In this document: in pieces, positions 57,701-64,000 of the stretch
How the letters are laid out: every line of letters begins with the position of its first letter
Numbering within the stretch: the stretch's first letter is position 1
From: Todiramphus chloris collaris
Lineage: Eukaryota; Chordata; Aves; Coraciiformes; Alcedinidae
Reading direction: 5' to 3'
Length of the DNA stretch: 64,000 nucleotides
Assembly (NCBI GenBank): GCA_025345505.1
Contig: JANVCC010000048.1
Span: 1,720,037-1,784,036 of the forward strand
Notes under the pieces: model-generated
Told to the model about the DNA's origin: nothing
Database searches by the model: none
The model's input: only the letters and a program-made list of their open reading frames with translations
Program-made: the position numbers and the translations under genes

Positions 57701-60700
57701 TCAGCATCCTCCTCACTTCAGCATTTTGTTCTACAGTGCCGTGTACCCTAATAAAACTAACTACATTATCATGTCAATATAAAAGAAAATTCTACAATAA
57801 ACTCTATTAAGAAGGCATTTTTACACAGAAACACGTGACAGGCTAACTGTAAGAATACCCATGTAACAGATTGTTGACTTTCCTGAGGACTTGAATTCCA
57901 CAAAGGAGAAATGGTGCAAAAACACCACTGCCAACCTGGAGCTGAAGCCGCTTTGTCACGCACAAGATCTTAAACCAAACGTGCACAAAACTTACAAATG
58001 CCCCTTTCATTTCATTGAAGACAACTCCCTTGAAGACTAGAGGTGTCTGAGGATCAGCTGGGTTCTCATGTTCTAACCTCCAGCCTTCTTGCCTGGAAAA
58101 GTAGTAACAACAAGCATGGGGGAGTTTAGAGGGTTTGGTTTTCTTTTGGTTTGTTAATTTAAGGTTTGCACGAGTCTCAAGCTGTCCACACCTTACCAGA
58201 AATCTAGCTGCCGCAAACATGGGAAGAAAGCTGCATCCAAGTACACCGACAGGAGATTCTGAAAGTCCTTGGGATTTTGGGTGGAAAACGGATAGAGCGT
58301 GTAGTCACTAGCTGCATATAAATAAACATGAGAAGATCAGAGTTTTAGAAAGCCTAAGATGCATTTTGCCCTCATTTCTTTTTTTCTCATCCATATAGAT
58401 CACTAGAAGAGAAGACACAAAATGAATGGTACTCTTCCTAAGGAATACACAGAAGTTTAACACTGCCATTATTTTACCATACATATAGAAATCACTCAAT
58501 GAATTGGTGTATACGTTGCCCACACACGTATATTGTTCTATAAAGATCCAGCTCTACTGGAACTTTGTACCTGCCAAATGAACTTACCTTGTTAGTTTGT
58601 CAATATCTCACTCACAACCTTCATAACAATGGCTCCCCACAGGGAAATTCAGGAGAGGCAGCTTCAAGACAGCTTCACTGCAATAAAACCTCCTGCGTTT
58701 TAAGGAGCACTATTTACTTCGGGCTCACCTGTGAACGCATTCATAAAAGTGGACAGCGACCTGTTCAACATTTTAAAGAAGGGATCTCTGCAGGGGTACT
58801 TCTGAGACCCACACAAGACGGTGTGCTCGAGGATGTGCGGGACCCCGGTGCTGTCCATGGGAGTGGTTCGGAACTGGACGCTGCAAGAGAGCAGAGAGAG
58901 GGGAAGGCAGCTGTTTGTGATAAGAAGTCCACCCACCTCCCAGCCGCAGCCGGGATTTATGGGAACGTTAGCGCTGCCTAGCAACTGACATACAGCAGGA
59001 TGCAGGATTACTGAGCTTGCAAGACCCTCGAGTGCTCAGCCATCTCTTCCAGAGGGTGTGCAACCACTGCAAGTCTAGTTTTGGAGGTGGTACAGTGGTT
59101 TGCAGCACGTGACTAAACTGAAAAGCTCAGAAAAAAATGACATGGAAGGTTATGGAAAAAAAGAACCGGTCTACGTCCTGCAACTGTAAGAGAGTTTCTT
59201 GGAAAGTCCAGTTTCCAGCTCACCAACACAGCAGAGATGGTAATAAATCTGGAGTAGTTTAATGGAGAGCCAAAAAGGCAGCTAGAGCCATGCTCTGTGA
59301 AAAGGGGCTGAGGAAACCGGGCTCATTTTAGCCTGGAGAAGGAAAGGCACCAGGAGACTCAATACCTACAAGGAGGTTATGATGAAGACATGTTCTCTGC
59401 ATAGATGCACATAATGGAAAGACAAGAGACAATGTTCATAAACTGAAACAAAGGAGGTTCCCACTTGAATATTGAAGAAAAAAAAACAAAGCACCCCACG
59501 ATATTGACAGTTCAACGTTGGAAAGAGGTTGCCTAGACAGGCTGCATAATCTCTGTCTTTGGAACTTTTCAATGCCCACCTGGATAAGTGTCTGAGGAAC
59601 CACACCTAAATTAAATGATCAACCTGTTTTGAGTAGCAGACTGAACAACAGCCCTCACGACAGCTGTTCCAACCTGAAAAACTCTAAAGGAAGTTCCACA
59701 AAGGAAATACTGTCCTCTGTCATCCCAGAAAAATCCAGTTATAAAGCTGGAATACAGCTCAGAAACCACAAGGTGATGCAGAGATGGAAAGTGCTATGCA
59801 CATATTAATGTTTTACCTGAACAGATTATTGGAGTCATCCCGAGCCACATGTAAATACCTAGCTCCTGTATTGTCATGACTAAGCTTCACTGCAGTCAGG
59901 AACAGTTCAGGAACTGCTGTCACCTGCATTGGAAGAAAATCTCTCTATTACTGTGACTGCAACTAGCTCAAATAAACCATGGATGGAATAGGAATTATCA
60001 GTATGTTGATGCTGTATATAATACTGCTATATGAAGCATTACATAAACTCTTTCTTCCTATGGTTTGGGGGGAGGGAAGATATATGCAATTTGAAACTAA
60101 AGTTTAAAAAAACATGCAAACAATTAAAATACACTGCAACCAAAGAACTATACTCATCGGGTACAGATACTAAGACCAGAGCACTTTGATCATCGATTCA
60201 AATACCGGTGGTTTAGGTCAGCAAAAGAAAAATCAAGAAGCTCAGTTCTACTACTAGCAATCACTTTTTGCAAATTACCTTTACCCTCTGCTTCTGCTTT
60301 TTTTTTTAATTTTAGAAAGGGGAAAGAAATTTGACCTTTTATTCCCATTGCAGGTTGTTCACAAAGGTATTAAAAGCAGCTTTTAGGAGATAAAAGTATT
60401 ACTTGAGTGTATTTCATAAACAGCACGCAGAGAAGTTCAGTTATCTGTCAGGATTTTTAGAGGACAGCACCAAATGCTCAGCACCCGTAGCTGACACACA
60501 AACTCCTGGGGTGCACTATTTACTCTAGGAGAGCTAGCTCCCTATGGAAACATAGGTGGATGCTACCTGAAGAATTCGGCTGCAGAGTGATAACGAGGAG
60601 TAACTATCCTAGCGGCTCTGAACAGGCAGCGTGGAGACTCCTGGCCTCACTTCCCAGCCAAGAGAAAGAAATTACCCATGTGAACAGGCTGGAGAGGCGA

Positions 60701-61217
60701 GGGCAGGGCTGCGCTTACCTGCTCTACAGTGAAGCCGTGGATGCGCTCGCCCACCCGGTACCGCTGAGCTCTTTCGCTGGCGGAAACGCTCTTCCCCCTC
60801 CACGACTCCGGAGCCAACGGCCTGAAATCACAAAGCGCGGCTTCCCTTCGCAACAAACCCGCTGCTGCCGCAGACACACCGTCGCTCGCTCGCTCCCAGG
60901 ACGAAGGCGGGGCGGGGACGAGGGGCACCGGGCAGCCTCAGCCCCGGCGTCCCGCCGGTCTCCAGCGAGCAGCGGTGCCCCCCCCCCCCGGGTCCTGCCC
61001 GCACGGCGCCTTCGGGGCTCTGCCGGGCACAGGCCGCGTTCCTCCCCCGTCCCTCGGCTGCGCCGCTGAGCCCGCCTAGGCCCGCGGCCCGCGTCCTCCT
61101 CTCGGTGCCGGCAGAGACGCTGGGCAAGGCCCGGCGGGGCTCCCCCCCCCATCTCCCTCCCGGTCCTTACCGGCCGCGGTTCAGCAGCCCCCAGGCCGCC
61201 CGGTAGCGGCTCCACAT
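33635..61217 (-). CDS. PITRM1: PITRM1, presequence protease, mitochondrial (complete, 27 coding exons)
   Basis: This M16C metalloprotease degrades cleaved mitochondrial presequences and other unstructured peptides such as amyloid-beta in the matrix. Exons in gene order, as right-to-left coordinates: 61217-61171, 60821-60719, 59923-59817, 58880-58729, 58311-58197, 58092-57996, 57602-57442, 56204-56078, 55370-55282, 54722-54594, 52819-52706, 52265-52169, 48381-48247, 46281-46143, 44772-44656, 43819-43687, 42523-42403, 41807-41731, 41399-41234, 41128-41028, 40106-39986, 38371-38300, 37392-37280, 36748-36623, 35393-35248, 34340-34238 and 33728-33635. They sum to 3,102 nt, or 1,033 residues plus TGA (human 1,037). 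The arginine-rich N-terminus suits a matrix targeting signal. The inverted zinc motif HILEH is at residues 101-105 with a downstream Glu near 202 (FNEMKG). [12 protein letters not shown] near residues 897-908 is the C-terminal conserved motif. All junctions are GT-AG and in frame. Confidence 0.98.
34238..34340 (-). CDS. PITRM1: PITRM1 exon 26
   Basis: 103 nt, residues 969-1002 plus two bases. It encodes [20 protein letters not shown] and ends [10 protein letters not shown]. Acceptor tcccctag, donor gtaagt. Confidence 0.95.
35248..35393 (-). CDS. PITRM1: PITRM1 exon 25
   Basis: 146 nt, residues 920-968 plus one base. It encodes [20 protein letters not shown] and ends [10 protein letters not shown]. 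Acceptor cttctaag, donor gtacgt. Confidence 0.96.
36623..36748 (-). CDS. PITRM1: PITRM1 exon 24 (C-terminal conserved motif)
   Basis: 126 nt, residues 878-919 plus two bases. It encodes [20 protein letters not shown] and [17 protein letters not shown]. The GGAYGGGA motif belongs to the second catalytic-chamber half of M16 proteases. Acceptor cactgcag, donor gtaata. Confidence 0.97.
37280..37392 (-). CDS. PITRM1: PITRM1 exon 23
   Basis: 113 nt, residues 841-877 plus two bases. It encodes [20 protein letters not shown] and [17 protein letters not shown]. Acceptor tctcttag, donor gtggga. Confidence 0.95.
38300..38371 (-). CDS. PITRM1: PITRM1 exon 22
   Basis: 72 nt, phase 0, residues 817-840. 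It encodes [20 protein letters not shown] and KLVN. The tcttgtag acceptor keeps frame on both sides. A second AG ten bases in (tcttcag) would shift the frame to an early stop. Confidence 0.9.
38808..39710 (-). mobile_element. CR1 LINE, antisense, split by a nested CR1
   Basis: Left part 38808-39065 (tail complement cacagaatcacagaatgatg, then tgccagagcagggtcaccca). Right part 39491-39710 resumes at gacacccacccctcagatca and continues ggtcccctctcagtcttctc. The two parts are consecutive in a normal CR1. Confidence 0.88.
39066..39490 (+). mobile_element. CR1 LINE, sense, inserted into the antisense CR1
   Basis: Runs from ctgaggaaaggctgaaggat to the tail ttctatgattctgtga. It includes ctgacccagggcaggttcag and aatgggctgcccaggaagct. 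It belongs to a different subgroup from its host element. Confidence 0.88.
39986..40106 (-). CDS. PITRM1: PITRM1 exon 21
   Basis: 121 nt, residues 776-816. It encodes [20 protein letters not shown] and ends [14 protein letters not shown]. Acceptor tttttaacag, donor gtaaga. Confidence 0.95.
41028..41128 (-). CDS. PITRM1: PITRM1 exon 20
   Basis: 101 nt, residues 743-775 plus two bases. It encodes [20 protein letters not shown] and [13 protein letters not shown]. The intron to exon 19 is only 105 bp. Acceptor cccctag, donor gtgagg. Confidence 0.95.
41234..41399 (-). CDS. PITRM1: PITRM1 exon 19
   Basis: 166 nt, residues 687-742. It encodes [20 protein letters not shown] and ends [10 protein letters not shown]. 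Acceptor cttttccag, donor gtgaaa. Confidence 0.96.
41731..41807 (-). CDS. PITRM1: PITRM1 exon 18
   Basis: 77 nt, residues 662-686 plus two bases ([25 protein letters not shown]). Acceptor tcccttcag. The donor gtacag is preceded by the decoy-like run ACAAGTACAGTAC. Confidence 0.95.
42403..42523 (-). CDS. PITRM1: PITRM1 exon 17
   Basis: 121 nt, residues 621-661. It encodes [20 protein letters not shown] and [20 protein letters not shown]. Acceptor tcccccag, donor gtaaat. Confidence 0.96.
42745..43590 (+). mobile_element. CR1 LINE with residual reverse-transcriptase C-terminus, sense
   Basis: About 850 bp. The 5' part translates to FADDTELGG...[19 protein letters not shown], the decayed C-terminal end of the CR1 polymerase ORF. 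The rest is standard 3' region and ends in a worn tail (ccattctaggattaca). Located in PITRM1 intron 16. Confidence 0.93.
43687..43819 (-). CDS. PITRM1: PITRM1 exon 16
   Basis: 133 nt, residues 577-620 plus two bases. It encodes [20 protein letters not shown] and ends VPLFCSVIT. Acceptor gcttttcag, donor gtgaga. Confidence 0.95.
44120..44425. repeat. Degenerate GC-rich minisatellite in PITRM1 intron 15
   Basis: Repeated imperfect units built from ggagcgcgcaagtgggcagc and aggagcacacaag, with unit length roughly 30-40 bp and about eight to ten copies. It gives long low-complexity ORFs on both strands that are not genes. Confidence 0.85.
44656..44772 (-). CDS. PITRM1: PITRM1 exon 15
   Basis: 117 nt, residues 538-576 plus one base. 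It encodes [20 protein letters not shown] and then [19 protein letters not shown]. Acceptor cttgctag, donor gttggt. Confidence 0.95.
44981..45225 (-). mobile_element. CR1 LINE 3' fragment, antisense
   Basis: Starts accacagaatggcttaggct, then catgggcagggacacctctc and ttccagagtctcaccaccct. Located in PITRM1 intron 14. Confidence 0.93.
45438..45825 (+). mobile_element. CR1 LINE fragment, sense, internally deleted
   Basis: Has tgttcagttctgggctcccc and aaaggctgagagccctgggg, then skips the usual block before tgtggagtctccttctctgg. It ends ccattctatggttct. Located in PITRM1 intron 14, about 200 bp from an antisense CR1. Confidence 0.92.
46143..46281 (-). CDS. PITRM1: PITRM1 exon 14 (charged helical hinge)
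   Basis: 139 nt, residues 492-537 plus one base. It starts [20 protein letters not shown] and is rich in Lys/Glu helix ([17 protein letters not shown]). It corresponds to the helical linker joining the two halves of the protease chamber. Acceptor atctgcag, donor gttaac. Confidence 0.94.
46282..48246 (-). other. PITRM1: PITRM1 intron 13, nothing recognised
   Basis: About 2 kb with an A/C-rich stretch at 47,500-47,620 but no transposon, RNA gene or exon that I can identify. Confidence 0.7.
48247..48381 (-). CDS. PITRM1: PITRM1 exon 13
   Basis: 135 nt, phase 0, residues 447-491. It encodes [20 protein letters not shown] and ends [11 protein letters not shown]. Acceptor catccag, donor gtagga. 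Confidence 0.95.
49461..49522. mobile_element. Possible fragment of an avian ERV LTR
   Basis: tgtcctggtttcaccccagc followed by cagcagctcagccccacaca resembles the 5' end of a common avian LTR beginning TG. Only about 60 bp and no matching 3' end, so tentative. Confidence 0.35.
49555..50290 (-). mobile_element. Older antisense CR1 LINE interrupted by another CR1
   Basis: 49555-50045 carries cttgttccagtgcttgacca, ctcagtctcctcttttctaa and ttgccctcctttggaca. After an inserted piece it resumes at about 50190 with ccctttctgcaggactgc and ggattataccatcccgggtg, collinear with CR1. Confidence 0.8.
50050..50185 (-). mobile_element. CR1 LINE 3' fragment nested in the older CR1
   Basis: gaaccatagaatagtttagg, ttggaagggaccttcagagg and atgctcagagccccacctaa mark a fresh CR1 3' end in the middle of the older element. 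Confidence 0.8.
50291..50937 (+). mobile_element. CR1 LINE, sense, about 650 bp
   Basis: Includes tctactccgctctcgtgaga, cagctctggggcccacaatg and gaacaggctgcccagggaag. It ends near cctttctatgacact. It lies head to head with the antisense element on its left in PITRM1 intron 12. Confidence 0.93.
50938..52168 (-). other. PITRM1: Rest of PITRM1 intron 12, nothing recognised
   Basis: 1.2 kb of AT-rich sequence without recognisable repeats or exons. Confidence 0.7.
52169..52265 (-). CDS. PITRM1: PITRM1 exon 12
   Basis: 97 nt, residues 414-446. It encodes [20 protein letters not shown] and [12 protein letters not shown]. Acceptor ttccaaag, donor gtaagt. Confidence 0.95.
52706..52819 (-). CDS. PITRM1: PITRM1 exon 11
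   Basis: 114 nt, residues 376-413 plus two bases. It encodes [20 protein letters not shown] and ends ATTVDEVI. Acceptor tattccag, donor gtgagt. Confidence 0.95.
52820..54593 (-). other. PITRM1: PITRM1 intron 10
   Basis: 1.8 kb. The only structure seen is a perfect-frame 25-bp tandem duplication at 54390-54439 close to exon 10. Confidence 0.7.
54390..54439. repeat. Tandem duplication, 25 bp x 2
   Basis: cttttcttggtgaacttt preceded by agtgtcc or agtgtgc occurs twice back to back with two differences. Confidence 0.9.
54594..54722 (-). CDS. PITRM1: PITRM1 exon 10
   Basis: 129 nt, residues 333-375 plus two bases. It encodes [20 protein letters not shown] and [12 protein letters not shown]. Acceptor ttcttcag, donor gtaagt. 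Confidence 0.96.
55282..55370 (-). CDS. PITRM1: PITRM1 exon 9
   Basis: 89 nt, residues 304-332 plus two bases. It encodes [20 protein letters not shown] and ends SVSYLLT. Acceptor acttcacag, donor gtaagt. Confidence 0.94.
56078..56204 (-). CDS. PITRM1: PITRM1 exon 8
   Basis: 127 nt, residues 261-303. It encodes [20 protein letters not shown] and ends KQKLWEKP. Acceptor gaaatgcag, donor gtaagt. Confidence 0.96.
56205..57441 (-). other. PITRM1: PITRM1 intron 7, nothing recognised
   Basis: 1.24 kb unique-looking sequence; no repeat or RNA gene identified. Confidence 0.7.
57442..57602 (-). CDS. PITRM1: PITRM1 exon 7
   Basis: 161 nt, residues 208-260 plus two bases. It encodes [20 protein letters not shown] and ends [11 protein letters not shown]. 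Acceptor ctcttaag, donor gtattg. Confidence 0.96.
57996..58092 (-). CDS. PITRM1: PITRM1 exon 6
   Basis: 97 nt, residues 175-207. It encodes [20 protein letters not shown] and FNEMKGAF. The Glu in FNEMKG matches the third zinc ligand of the family. Donor gtaagt. Confidence 0.97.
58197..58311 (-). CDS. PITRM1: PITRM1 exon 5
   Basis: 115 nt, residues 137-174 plus two bases. It encodes [20 protein letters not shown] and ends [10 protein letters not shown]. The acceptor is atatgcag rather than the ctag four bases further in, because only the former keeps frame. Confidence 0.95.
58729..58880 (-). CDS. PITRM1: PITRM1 exon 4 (zinc-binding HxxEH exon)
   Basis: 152 nt, residues 86-136 plus one base. 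It carries [15 protein letters not shown], the inverzincin motif with two zinc-ligand His and catalytic Glu, and ends MNAFT. Acceptor ctcttgcag, donor gtgagc. Confidence 0.98.
59240..59660 (+). mobile_element. Old, diverged CR1 LINE, sense
   Basis: Worn landmarks: gggctcattttagcctggag, gaggttgcctagacaggctg and cataatctctgtctttggaa in the order of a sense CR1, without a clear tail. Located in PITRM1 intron 3. Confidence 0.7.
59817..59923 (-). CDS. PITRM1: PITRM1 exon 3
   Basis: 107 nt, residues 51-85 plus two bases. It encodes [20 protein letters not shown] and [15 protein letters not shown]. Acceptor aatgcag, donor gtaaaa. Confidence 0.96.
60719..60821 (-). CDS. PITRM1: PITRM1 exon 2
   Basis: 103 nt, residues 16-50. 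It encodes [20 protein letters not shown] and then [14 protein letters not shown], where the mature protease fold begins. Acceptor gatttcag, donor gtaagc. Confidence 0.95.
60978..60989. repeat. Poly(C)/poly(G) run in PITRM1 intron 1
   Basis: Twelve C in a row on the + strand, read as a G-run in the PITRM1 transcript. Confidence 0.85.
61171..61217 (-). CDS. PITRM1: PITRM1 exon 1 (start codon and targeting peptide)
   Basis: 47 nt: ATG (complement of 61215-61217) to donor gtaagg. Encodes [15 protein letters not shown], a basic, Trp/Leu-containing mitochondrial presequence. The start is chosen because the peptide resembles the human N-terminus in character and joins exon 2 in frame. Confidence 0.93.
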
Positions 61218-61400
61218 GGCTGGGCGGTGGGACGGGACAGAACGACCCGGGCCGGGCTGCTCCGCGGGGACCGGCGCAGGCGCTGCGGCCTCTCCAGCCG
61301 CATTGGCGGCAGCCGGAAGCTCCGCCCGCCCCGCCACCTGCCCGCCCCGAGCTGCGGCGGTCGCTGGGGTCAGGCCGGGCCGGGCCGGGCCGGGCGATCC
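61218..61400 (-). promoter_or_regulatory. PITRM1: PITRM1 proximal promoter (CpG island, NRF-1-like, CCAAT and ETS sites)
   Basis: Upstream of the start codon the sequence is GC-rich with no TATA box. In gene direction there is a CCAAT box (61302-61306, inside GCCAAT). An NRF-1-like GCGCAGGCGC is at 61274-61283 and an ETS/GABP-type CCGGAAG at 61313-61319. These are the usual elements of housekeeping promoters for nuclear-encoded mitochondrial proteins. The transcription start itself cannot be placed. Confidence 0.6.
61373..61395. repeat. (GGCCG)n pentanucleotide repeat
   Basis: Four to five tandem copies of GGCCG lie about 160 bp upstream of the PITRM1 start codon, inside the CpG island. Confidence 0.9.
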
Positions 61401-61424
61401 CGGCCGCTGTGGAGTCCGCCAGCC

Positions 61425-61456
61425 GGGGCGAGGGGGGGGCGAGGGGGGGGGGGGTG
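61425..61456. repeat. G-run cluster with G-quadruplex potential
   Basis: Runs of four, eight and about twelve G separated by short spacers (GGGGCGAG, GCGAG). Four or more G-tracts within about 30 bp satisfy the usual quadruplex pattern on the + strand. Confidence 0.7.
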
Positions 61457-61785
61457 CTCGGTCCCCGTCAGGAGACGACAGACGGCGGGGCTGTGGGGGA
61501 CACACGATCTCGAGACATTTGTCTCTTTTTGAAGGAGGGGAAACCCCATGGGAGCGGCTTTGCCTGCTCAGGAAGATCAAGACGGGTGTTGGTCGTGAAG
61601 GGAGCGAGCTTTGAGTAGAGCCTGTTGGTTGCTTTATCAAAATAAAGAGCCACACTGCAGTACCCGAGACGATGGGGTTTCAAAGGCCTGTGTCTTGCCA
61701 CCGTTCTTACAGGTTTACAGGATGTTGTACCCACCAGTATGAGACATTCCCAGGCTTTTATTCCTTCCACTTTACAAACATTTTG

Positions 61786-62283
61786 CCCGGTTCTGGGCTC
61801 CCCGGGTCGGAAGGGACAGGGAGTTGCTGGAGACAATCCCGCGGAGAGCTGTGCAGATAGTTACAGGAGTGGGACATCCCTCTGATGAGGGAAGGCTGAG
61901 AGCCCTGGGGCTGTTTACCTGGAGAAGAGAAGCCCGAGAGGGGATCTTAGGAATGTTTACAAAGATATGAAGGGTGGGGGTCAAGGAGAAGGGGCCAGGC
62001 TCTTTTCTCTGTGCCAGGATGAGGGGCAAGGGACACAAACTGGAACCCAGGACATTCCACCTCAACATGAGGAAAGACTTCTTCCCTGTGAGAGTGGCAG
62101 AGCCTGGCCCAGGCTGCCCAGAGAGGCTGTGGAGTCTCCTGCTCTGGAGACTTTCCAGCCCCCCCTGGCTCTGTTCCTGTGTGGGCTGCTCTGGGTGACC
62201 CTGCTCTGGCAGGGGGGTTGGACTCCATGATCCCCAGAGATCCCTTCCAACCCCTAATGTTCCATGACTCTATGATTCTATAA
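61786..62283 (+). mobile_element. CR1 LINE, sense, about 500 bp, upstream of PITRM1
   Basis: ggttctgggctccccgggtc through cagagcctggcccaggctgc to the tail ccatgactctatgattctat. Lies 0.5 kb upstream of the PITRM1 start. Confidence 0.95.
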
Positions 62284-64000
62284 TATGAATATTTGATAGT
62301 AACTTTATAATTGATTTCACATCACACGTTCATGAGGTTTACCAGAAGGCCAGCACCTGTGAAGTACGGCCACCAAATTACTTGTTACCAAGGGCTACCA
62401 AATGCCTTGTTCCTAAACAGAAGAGCCTGATTACCTATTTAGATGGCACTGGGAGAGGCCCAGCCTGGGCCCAGCAGCAGCTGGGAGCTGTGTTCAGGAG
62501 CTGGGTTCTGGTGCTGGGTTCAGGAACCCCCAGAGCGGGACCGAGGGCAGAAGGGACAGAGACCCCCTCGGGTGCTCCGAGGAAGGAACCAGCAGAGAAA
62601 GTGAGCCGAGCCCAGCAGGGCCTTGAGCCTCCCGGGCCCTCAGTTCTGGAGGGAATGTGGCATCTCTGGGCCAGGCAGTTTGGGGTCCCCTGCCCCGTCC
62701 CCTGCTCCTTTCCCTGGGCACAAGCCCCAGCAGTGGCCTCGGGCTGCACCCCCTGGGCACTGACTCTGCCCATGGGGGGTTCTCGCTGCCAGCAGCAGCA
62801 TCAGTGCTGTTCTCACTCAGAGCAAAAACCAGAATGAACAAGAGGTGCTCTGCACATCCCACACTGCTTATCTTCAGTGCTTTGGCTGCGATGTTAACTG
62901 AAAAAATTGGAATGTAAAGTATCCTGGGAATTTTTGTCTCTGCCATCTCTGACCTCTCCCTCTTCTTCGCTCTTTGGCACGCAGTTGCCTGCCGCCTGGC
63001 ATCAGTCACCCTGGGGATTCGATCCGCATTGCGTGACTCGGGGCTCTTGCTGCCTTTCTGCCCTAAATCTCATCCTTCGTCTCCCCGCTGCCTGCGTGGC
63101 TCCCTATGGCTCCAGTGACGTTCATTTCCTCTGCTTTTCTCATTTGTGTTTTCCATGTAATTTTCCCATTTCATTAATTTTTAAATTGAATAAAAAAAGC
63201 CAATAACTTGCCGGAGTTAAAGTCTGGATGTTGTGCATTAACCTATATAACCTGTACTCTATCTTAATTACATATCATTCTCATTCTTTTTTAAGGCTAG
63301 TGAAAAGATCCAGTGACTTTCAAGTAAAGCTTAGATGCTGTGTACTAGCGAATGCAATTTTTCTCCCCTTTCCCTTATACCTGATTTCCTCCCTGCCTTC
63401 TACCATTTCACTCCCTGTGGTTTTTGTCCCTTTTTTTTTTCTGTATTTGTCTCAGATTAGATTCAAGTCATACCACTTTGAGGAATCGCTTCCAGTATAT
63501 GTTTCTTTTCAGTATATGTTTCCTTTCAGCATGTTTCAGCATATGCTTCCAGAAAATATATGTTTCTAAGACCAGATCTATATGGTTCTAAGACCATTAA
63601 AACCAGTCCTGATGGGAACTTCCCCATCAAGCTATAACCAAACAACAACATGAACTTATAGTAAAGAATTTCTCAAAAGAATAAATGAAAAAGAAGTACT
63701 TCTGAGACTCACACAGAACTGTGAGTTTAAACTGTGTTGTTCAATCTTCAAGTATTTCTAAATCTTTCACTATAGTTATGGTTTATTGTTAGTCATGACA
63801 AGGTTAACTTGCAGCAACTTTTACTTTGAAAGACACTGCTGGTTTCTCTGTTGATTGTTCTGTGGTTTCTTAGTGTTACTAACAGTTTCCTAATTTGACC
63901 ATAAGCTCCTATCAATTTTTACAGATTTCTTGCCGTCTATATTTAGTTTGCTTCATGGTTTAAAGCATTCATCTTAATGGAGCATTAGGCTGGCATTCTG
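62284..64000. other. Intergenic DNA upstream of PITRM1, no gene recognised
   Basis: A GC-rich part at 62,430-63,120 with overlapping ORFs on both strands, then AT-rich DNA. Short imperfect repeats of gtatatgtttc occur near 63,495-63,570. No exon of a known family was recognised. Confidence 0.65.

Larger units (their letters stand above)
60690..61500. promoter_or_regulatory. CpG island over PITRM1 exons 1-2 and promoter
   Basis: A dense run of CpG dinucleotides and very high GC spans exon 2, intron 1, exon 1 and upstream DNA. It stands out sharply from the AT-rich flanks. Confidence 0.85.

Noticed and set aside
58308-58311. Inner ctag acceptor for PITRM1 exon 5
   Set aside because: Using it would remove four bases and break the frame between MNAFT and SDYTLYPF.
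60724-61655. Long GC-rich ORFs on both strands around the PITRM1 start
   Set aside because: CpG-island sequence has few stop codons. The frames disagree with the spliced PITRM1 protein and show no family motif.
62382-63009. Overlapping 150-170 codon ORFs upstream of PITRM1
   Set aside because: Low-complexity Pro/Gly/Ser peptides from GC-rich DNA on both strands with no homology I recognise.

Overview
This window is avian nuclear DNA carrying most of one gene and all of a second, arranged tail to tail. The bird assignment rests on many CR1 LINE fragments with the (ATTCTATG)-type 3' tail, moderately short introns with GT-AG borders, and the PFKP/PITRM1 neighbourhood that is also convergent in human. 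The species cannot be fixed from the sequence.

Positions 1 to about 32,440 (+ strand) hold PFKP, the platelet-type ATP-dependent 6-phosphofructokinase. Its first coding exons lie left of the window. Twenty exons are visible in unbroken frame and encode the last 731 residues, ending at a TAA at 32055-32057 with a poly(A) signal at 32415. Positions 33,325 to about 61,300 (- strand) hold the complete PITRM1 gene: 27 coding exons, 1,033 residues, the mitochondrial M16C presequence protease. Its CpG-island promoter lies at about 60.7-61.5 kb. The two 3' ends are separated by about 0.9 kb that contains a CR1 fragment. From 61.5 to 64 kb I see only one more CR1 and anonymous intergenic DNA.

The most interesting observation is in PFKP. 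The 153-nt exon at 17174-17326 has a second, fully open counterpart of exactly the same length and phase at 22926-23078. The two encode versions of the same 51-residue segment of the C-terminal, effector-binding half (32 of 51 residues identical), including the TVSNN/TISNN loop that contacts fructose 2,6-bisphosphate. This looks like an alternative, probably mutually exclusive, exon pair that would give two PFKP isoforms differing at the allosteric site. A second duplication in the same gene, a 91%-identical partial copy of the 45-nt exon and its downstream intron 566 bp upstream, looks like a decayed pseudo-exon.

The PFKP side is AT-rich and has few CR1 copies. The PITRM1 side is more GC-rich and dense in CR1, with at least two nested insertions, inverted CR1 pairs flanking groups of exons, and a degenerate GC-rich minisatellite in intron 15. 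The PITRM1 promoter carries NRF-1-like, ETS (GABP)-like and CCAAT sequences, as expected for a nuclear gene for a mitochondrial protein. The two genes do not share a pathway: PFKP makes fructose 1,6-bisphosphate in cytosolic glycolysis, and PITRM1 degrades targeting peptides in the mitochondrial matrix.
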